DNA from: a virus
Direction: 5' to 3' (one strand)
Virus record (IMG/VR): IMGVR_UViG_3300044846_001025
Location: 1-54,846 of that record
Length of the DNA stretch: 54,846 nucleotides
Both the position numbers and the translations under genes were made by a program. Positions 7,081-12,876 of the stretch are shown piece by piece; within the stretch, counting starts at the first letter, position 1, and the number at the start of each line of letters is the position of its first letter. The notes beneath the pieces were generated by a model. It had not been told where the DNA came from and did no database searches. It worked only from the letters and a program-made list of their open reading frames with translations.

Positions 7081-7662
7081 TTAGAAGGGAACATCGTCCG
7101 CATTCGCAGTTTCTTCTACGGGAACATTCTCTGTAAGTGCAGAGAGGTCCGCAGTAGTACGCTGTGCGACAACCATTGTCTTGTCAGCATACTCTTTTGT
7201 GTCAGGGCGCAAGAAGCACTTACGATACACGAAATTACCGCGTCCGTCAGTTACTCGGGCCTTTGTGTCTCTGTCTAACTTGTAGGCAGATTCACGCACG
7301 ATGTAGTTACCGTTAGCGTCCTTTTCATTGATGATTTTGTAACTAACGGCTTCGTTGAAGTCAGAAGTTTCAATGATTTGGATACGCACGGCACGACCGA
7401 ATACAGATTCCAAGTTTACAGGGCTGATGCCGTTTTCTTGGAATTTGAAGGGTTCTCCCGAGGAAGTGTGCGAAATGTCGTCGGCTTTAATACCGAAGGC
7501 TTTTTCGAATACATCCATAGAGAATGTGTGAATAGCGGTACGCAATAAACGAGATTGCAAACCGAGTGAGAAGGCGGATAGTGAGTCGGATTCTACGCCA
7601 CATAGAACGCTAACGGAACCTTTTCCGTTAACCCAAGCCGAATAAGCGTTAACTGTGCTCAT
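7081..7662 (-). CDS. Probable single-stranded DNA-binding protein
   Basis: A 193-residue protein whose last residues (ANADDVPF) copy the acidic, Phe-terminated tip of bacterial SSB (DDIPF), the tip that recruits replication and repair enzymes. It is preceded by an acidic linker (about 175-190). The body is beta-rich with many Val, Arg and aromatic residues, as expected for an OB-like fold, but I cannot confirm that fold by eye. Its codon use is richer in CGN Arg codons than its neighbours, which suggests high expression. It is likely an early replication protein. Confidence 0.65.
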   Translation of the reverse strand: MSTVNAYSAWVNGKGSVSVLCGVESDSLSAFSLGLQSRLLRTAIHTFSMDVFEKAFGIKADDISHTSSGEPFKFQENGISPVNLESVFGRAVRIQIIETSDFNEAVSYKIINEKDANGNYIVRESAYKLDRDTKARVTDGRGNFVYRKCFLRPDTKEYADKTMVVAQRTTADLSALTENVPVEETANADDVPF

Positions 7663-7697
7663 ACTGAATAGTAATTAGGCAGTAAAGAAAAGAAAAA

Positions 7698-7711
7698 CCC
7701 CCGTAGGGGGG
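7698..7711 (-). terminator. Hairpin with T-rich tail upstream of the SSB-like gene
   Basis: On the - strand CCCCC pairs with GGGGG around a TAC loop and is followed by TTTTTCTTTTCTTTAC. The SSB-like start codon follows about 35 nt from the hairpin. Confidence 0.65.
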
Positions 7712-7904
7712 ATATCGTCCGTAAGGCGTAAGACCGTTAAACGCAAATGACCGACCGCAGGGAGGTCTTATTGGTTTTGTTTAACTTTTGTTTGTCTTAG
7801 CACGGTGGATTTTTTGACTAGCCCTGTTTTGTTTAACTTTTTGTTTAACTTTTGGCTTATGAAGTTCCACAAAGTACAAGATTGGTAGAGGTGATTAACT
7901 AGGC

Positions 7905-7923
7905 AAGATGGTAGCGTAGTCCC
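7905..7923 (-). promoter_or_regulatory. Copy of the early-region motif (copy a)
   Basis: On the - strand it reads GGGACTACGCTACCATCTT and is followed by a TTAATC-like block. It is one of five related copies in the early arm, located in the leader of the SSB-like gene. Confidence 0.42.
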
Positions 7924-7993
7924 AGTCATTGAAGGATTGTGGTACAGTAGTATAAGTAGGAAAGAAAAACAGGTGCAATTTTATTAGGAGACC

Positions 7994-8012
7994 AAGATGT
8001 TAGCGTATTCAC
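7994..8012 (-). promoter_or_regulatory. Copy of the early-region motif (copy b)
   Basis: On the - strand it reads GTGAATACGCTAACATCTT, starting about 20 nt after the stop of the lipoprotein gene at 8031. A TTTTTCTTTCC tract follows at 7969-7959. Confidence 0.4.
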
Positions 8013-8030
8013 ATAGTTGTACCAAAGGAG

Positions 8031-8318
8031 TCAGTCAGACTCCCTTGGATACACTATGAGACCTTTTGGTGTTAGTTCCGCTAGATCCTCTACAAAGCCG
8101 TCAACAAGTGTCTCTATTAGAGTGTACTTGTCGAAGACCATTACTAGAACTACACCGTGGTGAGTTTTAGTTGCTGTGTAGGATATGGGATGCATGTCTT
8201 TTACGACATTACTTACAAAGGTTGAGTCATCTGATGTCATCTTCAATGAATCATTGACTTGTTGTCCACATGCTGTACAAGCCATGGACAAGAATAGGAT
8301 TACGAATAATGTTCTCAT
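8031..8318 (-). CDS. Small lipoprotein, unknown
   Basis: 95 residues with the start at the second in-frame Met (MRTLFVILFLSMACTACGQQ), which follows the conserved TTTTTCTTTCC tract by 7 nt. The longer frame to 8357 would run over the preceding gene. A hydrophobic core followed by TACGQQ suggests a type II signal peptide with lipidation at Cys17. The mature part is short and beta-rich. No family is recognised. It is probably attached to the outer or inner membrane and made early. Confidence 0.65.
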   Translation of the reverse strand: MRTLFVILFLSMACTACGQQVNDSLKMTSDDSTFVSNVVKDMHPISYTATKTHHGVVLVMVFDKYTLIETLVDGFVEDLAELTPKGLIVYPRESD

Positions 8319-8336
8319 AAAATAGGAAAGAAAAAC

Positions 8337-8352
8337 GGGGACCTTAGTCCCC
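8337..8352 (-). terminator. Terminator-like hairpin with a stop codon in its loop
   Basis: On the - strand GGGGAC, TAAG and GTCCCC form a hairpin followed by GTTTTTCTTTCC. The TAA in the loop is the stop codon of the 53-residue gene. The next start codon is about 18 nt beyond the stem. Confidence 0.75.
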
Positions 8353-8505
8353 CTCAAATGTTGAGTTTTCTAATGCATTGAGGTCAGATTCATTCTTCCC
8401 ATCTTCACAGCATTGTTGGCACATGTGAAATTCATCACATTGGCAGGTCAGTTCAGGAGAGATGCTATACATAGCATACATGTCCGAGGCTTCTTCAAAG
8501 GTCAT
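8344..8505 (-). CDS. Small Cys-rich protein (53 aa)
   Basis: It begins MTFEEASDMYAMY and has the cysteine pattern CQCDEFHMCQQCC (residues 21-33), with a His between, which could hold one zinc ion. It is acidic overall. The start follows the same T-rich tail and the stop sits in the loop of the next hairpin, so it fits the unit structure of the array exactly. No family is recognised. Confidence 0.65.
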   Translation of the reverse strand: MTFEEASDMYAMYSISPELTCQCDEFHMCQQCCEDGKNESDLNALENSTFEGD

Positions 8506-8522
8506 GTAAAAAGAAAGAAAAA

Positions 8523-8538
8523 AACCCCCGAAAGGGTT
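8523..8538 (-). terminator. Terminator-like hairpin of the early array
   Basis: On the - strand AACCC and GGGTT pair around a TTTCGG loop and are followed by TTTTTCTTTCTTTTT. It lies between the AT-hook-type gene and the Cys-rich gene. Confidence 0.75.
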
Positions 8539-8542
8539 CTAG

Positions 8543-8890
8543 TTAGTCTTTGCGTGGTCTACCTCGTTTGCCTTTGGGCTTGTCACACTCTTCGGGTGCT
8601 ACTGGTATTTCAGGTTCCACATAGTCCCAAGGCTTACCGAAGTACTCGAGATATGTTCTCTCCATTTCACGTAAGGTAGCACCAACGGCTTCTTGGTACT
8701 TGAATTTCTGTGTTAGCGAGTACTCGTCTTGTAATTGTCCTAGCATTTTAGAAAGAGTATTCTCTTTCGTTTTTTGGTAGAAGTCAAGTTGACGTTGGAT
8801 AACACGGCGCATTTCTTTTTCAAGATTCTCTGCATGTTTTTGAAGCATGTCGTTAATCAACGATTTAGCTTCGGGTGAGTTGGCTCTCAT
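8543..8890 (-). CDS. Coiled-coil protein with AT-hook-like tail
   Basis: 115 residues. Residues 5-85 are strongly helical and charged (coiled-coil-like), followed by a Pro-rich linker (EPEIPVAPEE) and a C-terminal KGKRGRPRKD. The GRP core flanked by Arg and Lys is the AT-hook signature for binding the minor groove of AT-rich DNA. It may be a small DNA-binding or host-takeover protein (inference). Confidence 0.7.
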   Translation of the reverse strand: MRANSPEAKSLINDMLQKHAENLEKEMRRVIQRQLDFYQKTKENTLSKMLGQLQDEYSLTQKFKYQEAVGATLREMERTYLEYFGKPWDYVEPEIPVAPEECDKPKGKRGRPRKD

Positions 8891-8910
8891 AGCATGACAG
8901 GCAAGAAAAA

Positions 8911-8928
8911 ACCCTGCATGTGCAGGGT
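8911..8928 (-). terminator. Terminator-like hairpin of the early array
   Basis: ACCCTGCA/TGCAGGGT is a perfect palindromic stem with a tiny loop, followed on the - strand by TTTTTCTTGCC and then the start codon of gene 8543-8890. Confidence 0.8.
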
Positions 8929-8938
8929 CTACTCCGAG

Positions 8939-9283
8939 TTAAGGGTTACATCCTCCGAAGGTGTCTTCCTCGTGAGCCTTTCTCAAGTCGATTTTGCCGA
9001 GCACTTTTGGGTACTCTTGCTCTTTGACGTCAGGTCCGTAGAAGTCCTCTTTGCATAGGTCGTAGTACTCTAGGGCAAACCCTATGTTTTCTAGACCATT
9101 CTCTATTTCCTGTCTATTTCCACCATACACATAAGTATGATTAATGCCTTCAGAAACTCTACTAATAGTAGTCAAGAGGGCTTGTAGTTCAGGTACACCG
9201 TTCTCTGATAGTTGCATACCTAGTACACGACGCAGAAGGGCTGTGTATTTGCCCTTTTCGATTTGGATTAAGCTGTTATTCAT
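8939..9283 (-). CDS. Unknown small protein
   Basis: 114 residues, soluble, mostly helical, acidic in the C-terminal half (residues 80-114). A YGGNRQEIENGLENIGFALEYYD segment suggests a helical hairpin. No family is recognised. It is a single gene bounded by hairpin-plus-T-tract elements on both sides. Confidence 0.65.
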   Translation of the reverse strand: MNNSLIQIEKGKYTALLRRVLGMQLSENGVPELQALLTTISRVSEGINHTYVYGGNRQEIENGLENIGFALEYYDLCKEDFYGPDVKEQEYPKVLGKIDLRKAHEEDTFGGCNP

Positions 9284-9304
9284 AGCAGTAGAGAAAAGAA
9301 AAAA

Positions 9305-9320
9305 CCTTGCGTATGCAAGG
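9305..9320 (-). terminator. Terminator-like hairpin of the early array
   Basis: CCTTGC/GCAAGG pairs around GTAT and is followed on the - strand by TTTTTTCTTTTCTC and then the start codon of gene 8939-9283. Confidence 0.8.
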
Positions 9321-9331
9321 CTTTCAGTTAG

Positions 9332-9601
9332 TTAGTCTTCGTCTTCATCGTCGGGTAGATCATAACAAAGGTCATAGGCTTTACCGAAGTATTTATACCC
9401 CAGTCTAAGAAACTCAAGTTCTTCTTTTAACTTGTTCATTTCTTCTTCTGTGTAGGGTACCTCCTCTACGTCTTTGGTTTGATATGTACCTCTCTTGATT
9501 TGAGCACGCAATCTAATTGATGCTGTTCCTGTTAACCACATTAGTTCCTCGTAGATTAGGTCTCGTACTTTGTCTGTTTGCGTTAGTTCTTTGTCTATCA
9601 T
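9332..9601 (-). CDS. Unknown small acidic protein
   Basis: 89 residues with a helical middle (EEEMNKLKEELEFLRLGYKYF, about 50-70) and an acidic tail (DDEDED). Such compact acidic proteins are common among phage host-takeover factors, including DNA mimics, but nothing here proves that. The start lies 7 nt after the conserved TTTTTTCTTTCC tract. Confidence 0.65.
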   Translation of the reverse strand: MIDKELTQTDKVRDLIYEELMWLTGTASIRLRAQIKRGTYQTKDVEEVPYTEEEMNKLKEELEFLRLGYKYFGKAYDLCYDLPDDEDED

Positions 9602-9619
9602 GTAATAGGAAAGAAAAAA

Positions 9620-9631
9620 GGTCTTACGACC
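9620..9631 (-). terminator. Small hairpin holding a stop codon
   Basis: On the - strand GGTC, GTAA and GACC form a 4-bp hairpin followed by TTTTTTCTTTCC. The TAA in the loop is the stop of gene 9624-9812. The stem is short, but the arrangement matches the other elements. Confidence 0.6.
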
Positions 9632-9812
9632 CTTTCTCTATCAACTCACGGCATTTCCTAGCCTCATGCAGTAGATCTACTACATTGGATAGGAACGACC
9701 GTTCAAGTCGAGCTAGTGCTTTGTGTGAGTCATTGTCTGACTCATTAAGTTCTAGTTGGATATCTACCACGATAGACTCCAATGCATCGAATACATATTC
9801 ATATTTCTCCAT
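9624..9812 (-). CDS. Unknown small acidic protein
   Basis: 62 residues, helical and acidic, beginning MEKYEYVFDALE. No family is recognised. Its start follows a TTTTTCTTTCC tract, but the element upstream of that tract is a copy of the early motif (9853-9871) instead of a hairpin, so this gene may begin a transcript. Confidence 0.6.
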   Translation of the reverse strand: MEKYEYVFDALESIVVDIQLELNESDNDSHKALARLERSFLSNVVDLLHEARKCRELIEKGS

Positions 9813-9852
9813 AGAACAGGAAAGAAAAACCTCTACACCTGATTACCAAGAT

Positions 9853-9871
9853 AAGATTATTGCGTAGTCCC
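9853..9871 (-). promoter_or_regulatory. Copy of the early-region motif (copy c)
   Basis: On the - strand it reads GGGACTACGCAATAATCTT followed by a GGTAATC block. It lies between the terminator of the 39-residue lipoprotein gene and gene 9624-9812, exactly where a promoter would be needed. Confidence 0.45.
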
Positions 9872-9899
9872 AATCGCTGTCCAACCTGCGTCGATTAAA

Positions 9900-9917
9900 A
9901 AGGGGCGTTAGCCCCTT
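9900..9917 (-). terminator. Intrinsic terminator after the 39-residue lipoprotein gene
   Basis: AAGGGGC/GCCCCTT pairs around GTTA and is followed by TTT on the - strand. Unlike the others it lacks the TTCTTKCY tail and is followed by the early motif. Confidence 0.75.
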
Positions 9918-9921
9918 GATG

Positions 9922-10041
9922 TTAGAACTTATTGAACTCGTTGTGCCAATATCTTTTGTTTGACTTGCTACAACTGTGACCACGACCTGATGCGCAGGAC
10001 ATCAGTCCCACAATCACCACTGCTACTATTAGATATCTCAT
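9922..10041 (-). CDS. Tiny lipoprotein (39 aa)
   Basis: It reads MRYLIVAVVIVGLMSC at the N-end: hydrophobic core and a GLMSC lipobox with Cys16, leaving a mature lipopeptide of about 24 residues, mostly polar and basic. The start follows a long T tract (TTTTTTTTTTCTTTTC) and a hairpin, like the rest of the array. Small phage lipoproteins often act in superinfection exclusion; that role here is inference. Confidence 0.6.
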   Translation of the reverse strand: MRYLIVAVVIVGLMSCASGRGHSCSKSNKRYWHNEFNKF

Positions 10042-10062
10042 ACAATAGAAAAGAAAAAAAAA

Positions 10063-10088
10063 ACAATGCTACATGAAAGTAGCATTGT
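10063..10088 (-). terminator. 10-bp hairpin overlapping the end of a gene
   Basis: ACAATGCTAC/GTAGCATTGT pairs around a 6-nt loop and is followed on the - strand by about ten T and CTTTTC. The TAG stop and the last four codons of gene 10069-10266 lie inside the stem and loop. Confidence 0.8.
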
Positions 10089-10266
10089 AGTATCGAACCC
10101 ATTCAAGTTCAGTAGCTGGTTCTGTCTTTACGACATTCTTCCAATTACCAACTTCATTCTTGGGAACTATCATCTCTTCGAGATAGGGTTCACAAGCAAT
10201 GTCTTCAAATGGGTTATCAGGATTCAACATCGTTGACATCCTGATAAATAGACGAAAGTATTCCAT
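10069..10266 (-). CDS. Unknown small protein
   Basis: 65 residues, beginning MEYFRLFIRMSTM and ending YYNATFM, soluble, with several Pro and Glu. No family is recognised. Its last codons are shared with the terminator hairpin. Confidence 0.6.
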   Translation of the reverse strand: MEYFRLFIRMSTMLNPDNPFEDIACEPYLEEMIVPKNEVGNWKNVVKTEPATELEWVRYYNATFM

Positions 10267-10283
10267 AGAATAAGAAAGAAAAA

Positions 10284-10301
10284 AAAGCCCGTGAGGGCTT
10301 T
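10284..10301 (-). terminator. Terminator-like hairpin of the early array
   Basis: AAAGCCC/GGGCTTT pairs around a GTGA loop and is followed on the - strand by TTTTTCTTTCTTATTC and then the start of gene 10069-10266. Confidence 0.8.
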
Positions 10302-10304
10302 CTT

Positions 10305-10532
10305 TTACTCCTTGTTAGAGAAGTACGTAAGCGTTGCTACAAGTGATACGAGACACATCAGTACTGTGATGTTGCCTAGTATTCCTTGGAAGCAACTAGT
10401 GAAAGTGTTATGTCCCATCAAATATCCTATACTAGCGAATAATGCGCTCAGGATAATAGAAGTGACAACAGCGAAGGCAGGTGGAAGCACTACTGTCAGC
10501 AATGCTTTTCCGATGATTTTGTATGTACTCAT
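10305..10532 (-). CDS. Small membrane protein with two predicted segments
   Basis: 75 residues. Segments at about 9-33 (LLTVVLPPAFAVVTSIILSAL...) and 50-69 (GNITVLMCLVSLVATLTYF) are hydrophobic enough to span the membrane. No signal cleavage site is evident. Function unknown; the inner membrane is likely. Confidence 0.6.
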   Translation of the reverse strand: MSTYKIIGKALLTVVLPPAFAVVTSIILSALFASIGYLMGHNTFTSCFQGILGNITVLMCLVSLVATLTYFSNKE

Positions 10533-10551
10533 AGCACGAACGGCAAGAACA

Positions 10552-10569
10552 ACCCGTCGTTAGACGGGT
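10552..10569 (-). terminator. Hairpin with stop codon in loop
   Basis: On the - strand ACCCGTC, TAAC and GACGGGT form a perfect 7-bp hairpin followed by TGTTCTTGCC. The TAA in the loop is the stop codon of gene 10560-10787. Confidence 0.75.
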
Positions 10570-10787
10570 CTTCTCTTCGTGTGTGCCATGTCAATCCAGG
10601 TCAGCACTGCAATTGGCACCATCCATCCGAAGGCGAAGACCCACTCTACGACCTTGGTGAACTCCTCGCCCCAATCCGCGACCATTCCTGCTCTGAAGTA
10701 CACAGTCATGAAGCCACTTGCTACTACCCAAACCAAACCACTGATTGCCGCAATGGCAATCAATGTACTCTTTAATATTCTATTCAT
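10560..10787 (-). CDS. Small membrane protein with two predicted segments
   Basis: 75 residues with the start at MNRILKSTL, which follows the TTTTTTCTTTCTTATTCT leader. The longer frame to 10808 would start inside the upstream hairpin. Segments at about 7-31 (TLIAIAAISGLVWVVASGF) and 47-68 are hydrophobic. It ends KRRPV with the stop in a hairpin loop. Similar in size and topology to its neighbour at 10305, but I see no clear sequence identity. Function unknown. Confidence 0.6.
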   Translation of the reverse strand: MNRILKSTLIAIAAISGLVWVVASGFMTVYFRAGMVADWGEEFTKVVEWVFAFGWMVPIAVLTWIDMAHTKRRPV

Positions 10788-10803
10788 AGAATAAGAAAGA
10801 AAA

Positions 10804-10829
10804 AACAATAGGACTAATGTCCTATTGTT
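10804..10829 (-). terminator. 11-bp hairpin of the early array
   Basis: AACAATAGGAC/GTCCTATTGTT pairs around a 4-nt loop and is followed on the - strand by TTTTCTTTCTTATTC and then the start codon of gene 10560-10787. Confidence 0.82.
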
Positions 10830-10835
10830 TCTTAC

Positions 10836-11012
10836 TTACAATGACTTTGACTTACAATAATAGTAGGCATCCATAGCATCGGATGTTGTTTCATCCCAAT
10901 CTACTCTTGTCTCTAGTTGTGGGTTCTTCTCGCAGAACTCATTGTAAGTCATTCCTTCTGTGTAGACCAATGACTCGTCATTGTATGCTACTTGCGTGAT
11001 TGTAATCTTCAT
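10836..11012 (-). CDS. Unknown small protein (58 aa)
   Basis: It begins MKITITQVAYNDESLVY and ends CKSKSL, acidic in the middle (ETRVDWDETTSDAMDAYYY). No family is recognised. The start lies directly after the hairpin and TTGTTCTTGC leader, and the stop lies just before the next hairpin, which supports the call. Confidence 0.6.
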   Translation of the reverse strand: MKITITQVAYNDESLVYTEGMTYNEFCEKNPQLETRVDWDETTSDAMDAYYYCKSKSL

Positions 11013-11029
11013 GCAATCAGCAAGAACAA

Positions 11030-11047
11030 CCTGCCCCGAAGGGCAGG
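11030..11047 (-). terminator. Hairpin of the early array
   Basis: CCTGCCC/GGGCAGG pairs around a UUCG-type loop (TTCG on the - strand), followed by TTGTTCTTGC. The loop sequence gives an especially stable RNA tetraloop. Confidence 0.8.
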
Positions 11048-11055
11048 CTCTCTCT

Positions 11056-11370
11056 CTAGAACGGCAGCTCGTCGACCTCTTCTTCTCTTGCCTCGAATGG
11101 ACTTGCTGCTCCTACTATCATTGGCTCGTCCTTCACCCAACCATACTCACCCCAAGTGTAGTAGAAACTACTGTAATCCATAGCATACTCAGGCATGTAC
11201 TGGTTCTCGTCTGGATAGTATACAGCATACTCTCTCATCATTCCCAGACGAACGATGCCTCCGTGTCCTTCCACTTGGACTTCGATTCCATCCACATCAA
11301 AACCCATCTCGTTCCACTCTGTTGCCATGGCTTCCGCCACAGCAACTAACTTTTTAAATTTATCTATCAT
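11056..11370 (-). CDS. Unknown early protein with SSB-like acidic tip
   Basis: 104 residues. The body (AVAEAMATEWNEMGFDVDGI ...) is helical then beta-rich and aromatic. The C-terminus EEEVDELPF resembles the acidic, Phe-ended tip by which SSB binds partners, as also seen in the gene at 7081. No family is recognised. It is the first gene of the hairpin array and uses the TTGTTCTTGC version of the leader. Confidence 0.65.
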   Translation of the reverse strand: MIDKFKKLVAVAEAMATEWNEMGFDVDGIEVQVEGHGGIVRLGMMREYAVYYPDENQYMPEYAMDYSSFYYTWGEYGWVKDEPMIVGAASPFEAREEEVDELPF

Positions 11371-11567
11371 AGCAGAAGCAGCAAGAACAACCCCCTTTCT
11401 GGAGTTGACGGGGGTACGTCGGCATTGCTTTTTGTGACGGGGGACTTCAATTCTACATCCCCCACCCTCTTATAGATATGGAAAATTTTGGGGTATATGA
11501 AAATTGGGGGTTGAAAATTTTGGGGGTGATTTGGCTGTTGAGATGCTTGGGACCGAAATAGGTAAGA
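11371..11567. other. 197-nt control interval with G-rich direct repeats
   Basis: It holds two GTGACGGGGG/TTGACGGGGG-like blocks (about 11405-11445), a CCCCC-rich patch, and three direct repeats of the form GAAAATTTTGGGG (11481-11493, 11499-11510 and 11513-11526; the middle copy is two bases shorter). The repeats look like iterons or protein-binding sites. No gene is seen. Confidence 0.45.
11390..11415 (-). terminator. Hairpin at the head of the early array
   Basis: ACCCCC/GGGGGT encloses a 14-nt loop and is followed on the - strand by TGTTCTTGCTGCTTCTGCT and the start codon of gene 11056-11370. Confidence 0.6.
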
Positions 11568-12182
11568 TTAGTTACCAGGAACTACATCGTAGTAGTAGCT
11601 ATCGGTATCTTCTGATACCCATCTGTCTGATTGGTTTTCTACGCTTGGTAGTTCTGTGTCTACTTTTATAGCAGTAGGGTAGACGGGAAAGGGTTTAGTT
11701 ACCCAGTTAGAATCTTTCCAGAATATGCGGTTGTTAGGCATGCATAGTAGGTATCCCTCATCTGCTACTAGTATATGCCCTGCTTTATAGTCGGAAGGCT
11801 CATCACTGTATGGGTTATTGTACCAATCTACTGTAAAGAGGTAGTTAGCCCATACTAGGGTTTTGTCTTTAAGGATTACTTGGCATCTATGTTCGCTTAG
11901 GAAATCATAATGGACTATGCTTACGTTTTCACTAAAGCAATCCCATAGTTGTTTGAAGTGATAAGGGATGTCGGACTCAGGTTCTTTTAAGTAGAGTTCA
12001 CTTATAGGTACTCTAGATCTTACCATACCGTAATCAGTAATAACGTGAAAGGTAAGAATTTTACCTGCTACACTCTGTATGGCAAAGGCGTATACGTTGT
12101 CGTATTCTAAATCTTCAGAGTTCTTAGTAAAGTAGGAACGTTTGACTAGAGCCTTGAAGTGTGGGATGTTAGAGTTTAGCAT
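11568..12182 (-). CDS. Conserved crAss-like hypothetical protein
   Basis: 204 residues, beta-rich and aromatic, beginning MLNSNIPHFKALVKRSYFT. I associate this N-terminus with a conserved protein family of crAss-like phages with no known function; this is recall, not a search. Several short Trp- and Tyr-rich strands (WANYLFTVDWYNNP, about 112-125) suggest a small beta domain. It follows the KilA-N gene with no spacer (1 nt), so the two are probably co-transcribed. Confidence 0.7.
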   Translation of the reverse strand: MLNSNIPHFKALVKRSYFTKNSEDLEYDNVYAFAIQSVAGKILTFHVITDYGMVRSRVPISELYLKEPESDIPYHFKQLWDCFSENVSIVHYDFLSEHRCQVILKDKTLVWANYLFTVDWYNNPYSDEPSDYKAGHILVADEGYLLCMPNNRIFWKDSNWVTKPFPVYPTAIKVDTELPSVENQSDRWVSEDTDSYYYDVVPGN

Positions 12183-12183
12183 A

Positions 12184-12870
12184 TTAATAAGTTCTGATTA
12201 GTTTAAGTATATCGTCTTCAGTTTTTACCCATCCGTGTTGAATAGCTTTAGTTACTGTGTTTTCTATTTCACTAATTAATCTTAACTCTTTAGCACTTGC
12301 TAGGTTTCTCATACCTGTAATGTGTTCTCCAAATACACGCATGTTAATCTCACGTGCGTAAGTAGGGTAGTCTGGTTTTGAAAGTAACTTACAGATTGCA
12401 GCATTCATGGGTTTGAATTTGTCTCCTGCATCCATTCTATCAAAGATTAAACTATCGGTCAACCAAATAATTACTTTAGCATACAGCATAGGATTAAGCT
12501 CCATAGCAAGTAGAGTCCAAATGTAAGGATCACATACTACGTTTCTGTTTGTTCCTCTTCCTGTAGTCTTCCAGACTCCTAATCCTTTCATTACGGTTAT
12601 AAGTCCTTTACTTTCAACAAGTTCGGTAAAGTTAGGAAATCCTAAGTTTATGAGATTGCGCTCCTTAAGTAAATGATAGACTTTCTCTTGCGTTCCAGAA
12701 GCTTGTAAGACCGTATGGATATTTCTGTCAGACCAGCCATGCATCCATCGAGCTTTCTCGTAGGCTTGTTGAAGATCCGTCACAGACATAAATCCATTCT
12801 TTGTTTCTTGTCTTACAGTAATACCAAAGACTTCTCTGTCTTGGGATTTCATTGTTACATTTGTTTTCAT
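12184..12870 (-). CDS. KilA-N domain protein
   Basis: About 228 residues. The segment with WKTTGRGTNRNVVCDPYIWTL and the following AMELNPMLYAKVIIWLTDSL (about 100-145) matches the KilA-N core, a DNA-binding-like module of phage antirepressors and host-takeover proteins. A GTG at 12873 and an ATG at 12852 (MKSQDREVF) are alternative starts. The -10-like box TAACTTTG ends only 7 nt upstream of 12870, so the transcript may start at or inside this codon, which would favour 12852. It is the first gene of the left arm and probably regulatory. Confidence 0.75.
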   Translation of the reverse strand: MKTNVTMKSQDREVFGITVRQETKNGFMSVTDLQQAYEKARWMHGWSDRNIHTVLQASGTQEKVYHLLKERNLINLGFPNFTELVESKGLITVMKGLGVWKTTGRGTNRNVVCDPYIWTLLAMELNPMLYAKVIIWLTDSLIFDRMDAGDKFKPMNAAICKLLSKPDYPTYAREINMRVFGEHITGMRNLASAKELRLISEIENTVTKAIQHGWVKTEDDILKLIRTY

Positions 12871-12876
12871 CACTTA

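Larger units (their letters stand above)
7663..8030. other. 368-nt intergenic interval with repeats and motif copies
   Basis: It contains the CCCCC hairpin upstream of the SSB-like gene, a GC-rich imperfect hairpin at 7711-7767, three copies of a GTTTAACTTTTKG-like repeat between 7776 and 7855, and two copies of the early motif (7905-7923 and 7994-8012). A 53-codon frame on the - strand (7768-7929) is mostly made of the repeats and is not called. Confidence 0.55.

Noticed and set aside
7768-7929. A 53-codon - strand frame starting ATGACTGGG in the leader of the SSB-like gene
   Set aside because: Much of its second half is made of the AAAGTTAAACAAAA-type repeat, it lacks the leader spacing of the other early genes, and its start falls beside a motif copy.
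7983-8033. In-frame continuation after the TGA stop of the 8031 lipoprotein gene and similar short peptides ending YANIL or DYATIL at other motif copies
   Set aside because: The likeness comes from the repeated DNA motif itself. No start codon or shared frame arrangement supports peptides, so I treat the motif as a DNA or RNA signal.
9517-9867. 116-codon + strand frame in the early arm
   Set aside because: It runs against two well-supported - strand genes and their hairpins, and has no recognisable protein features.
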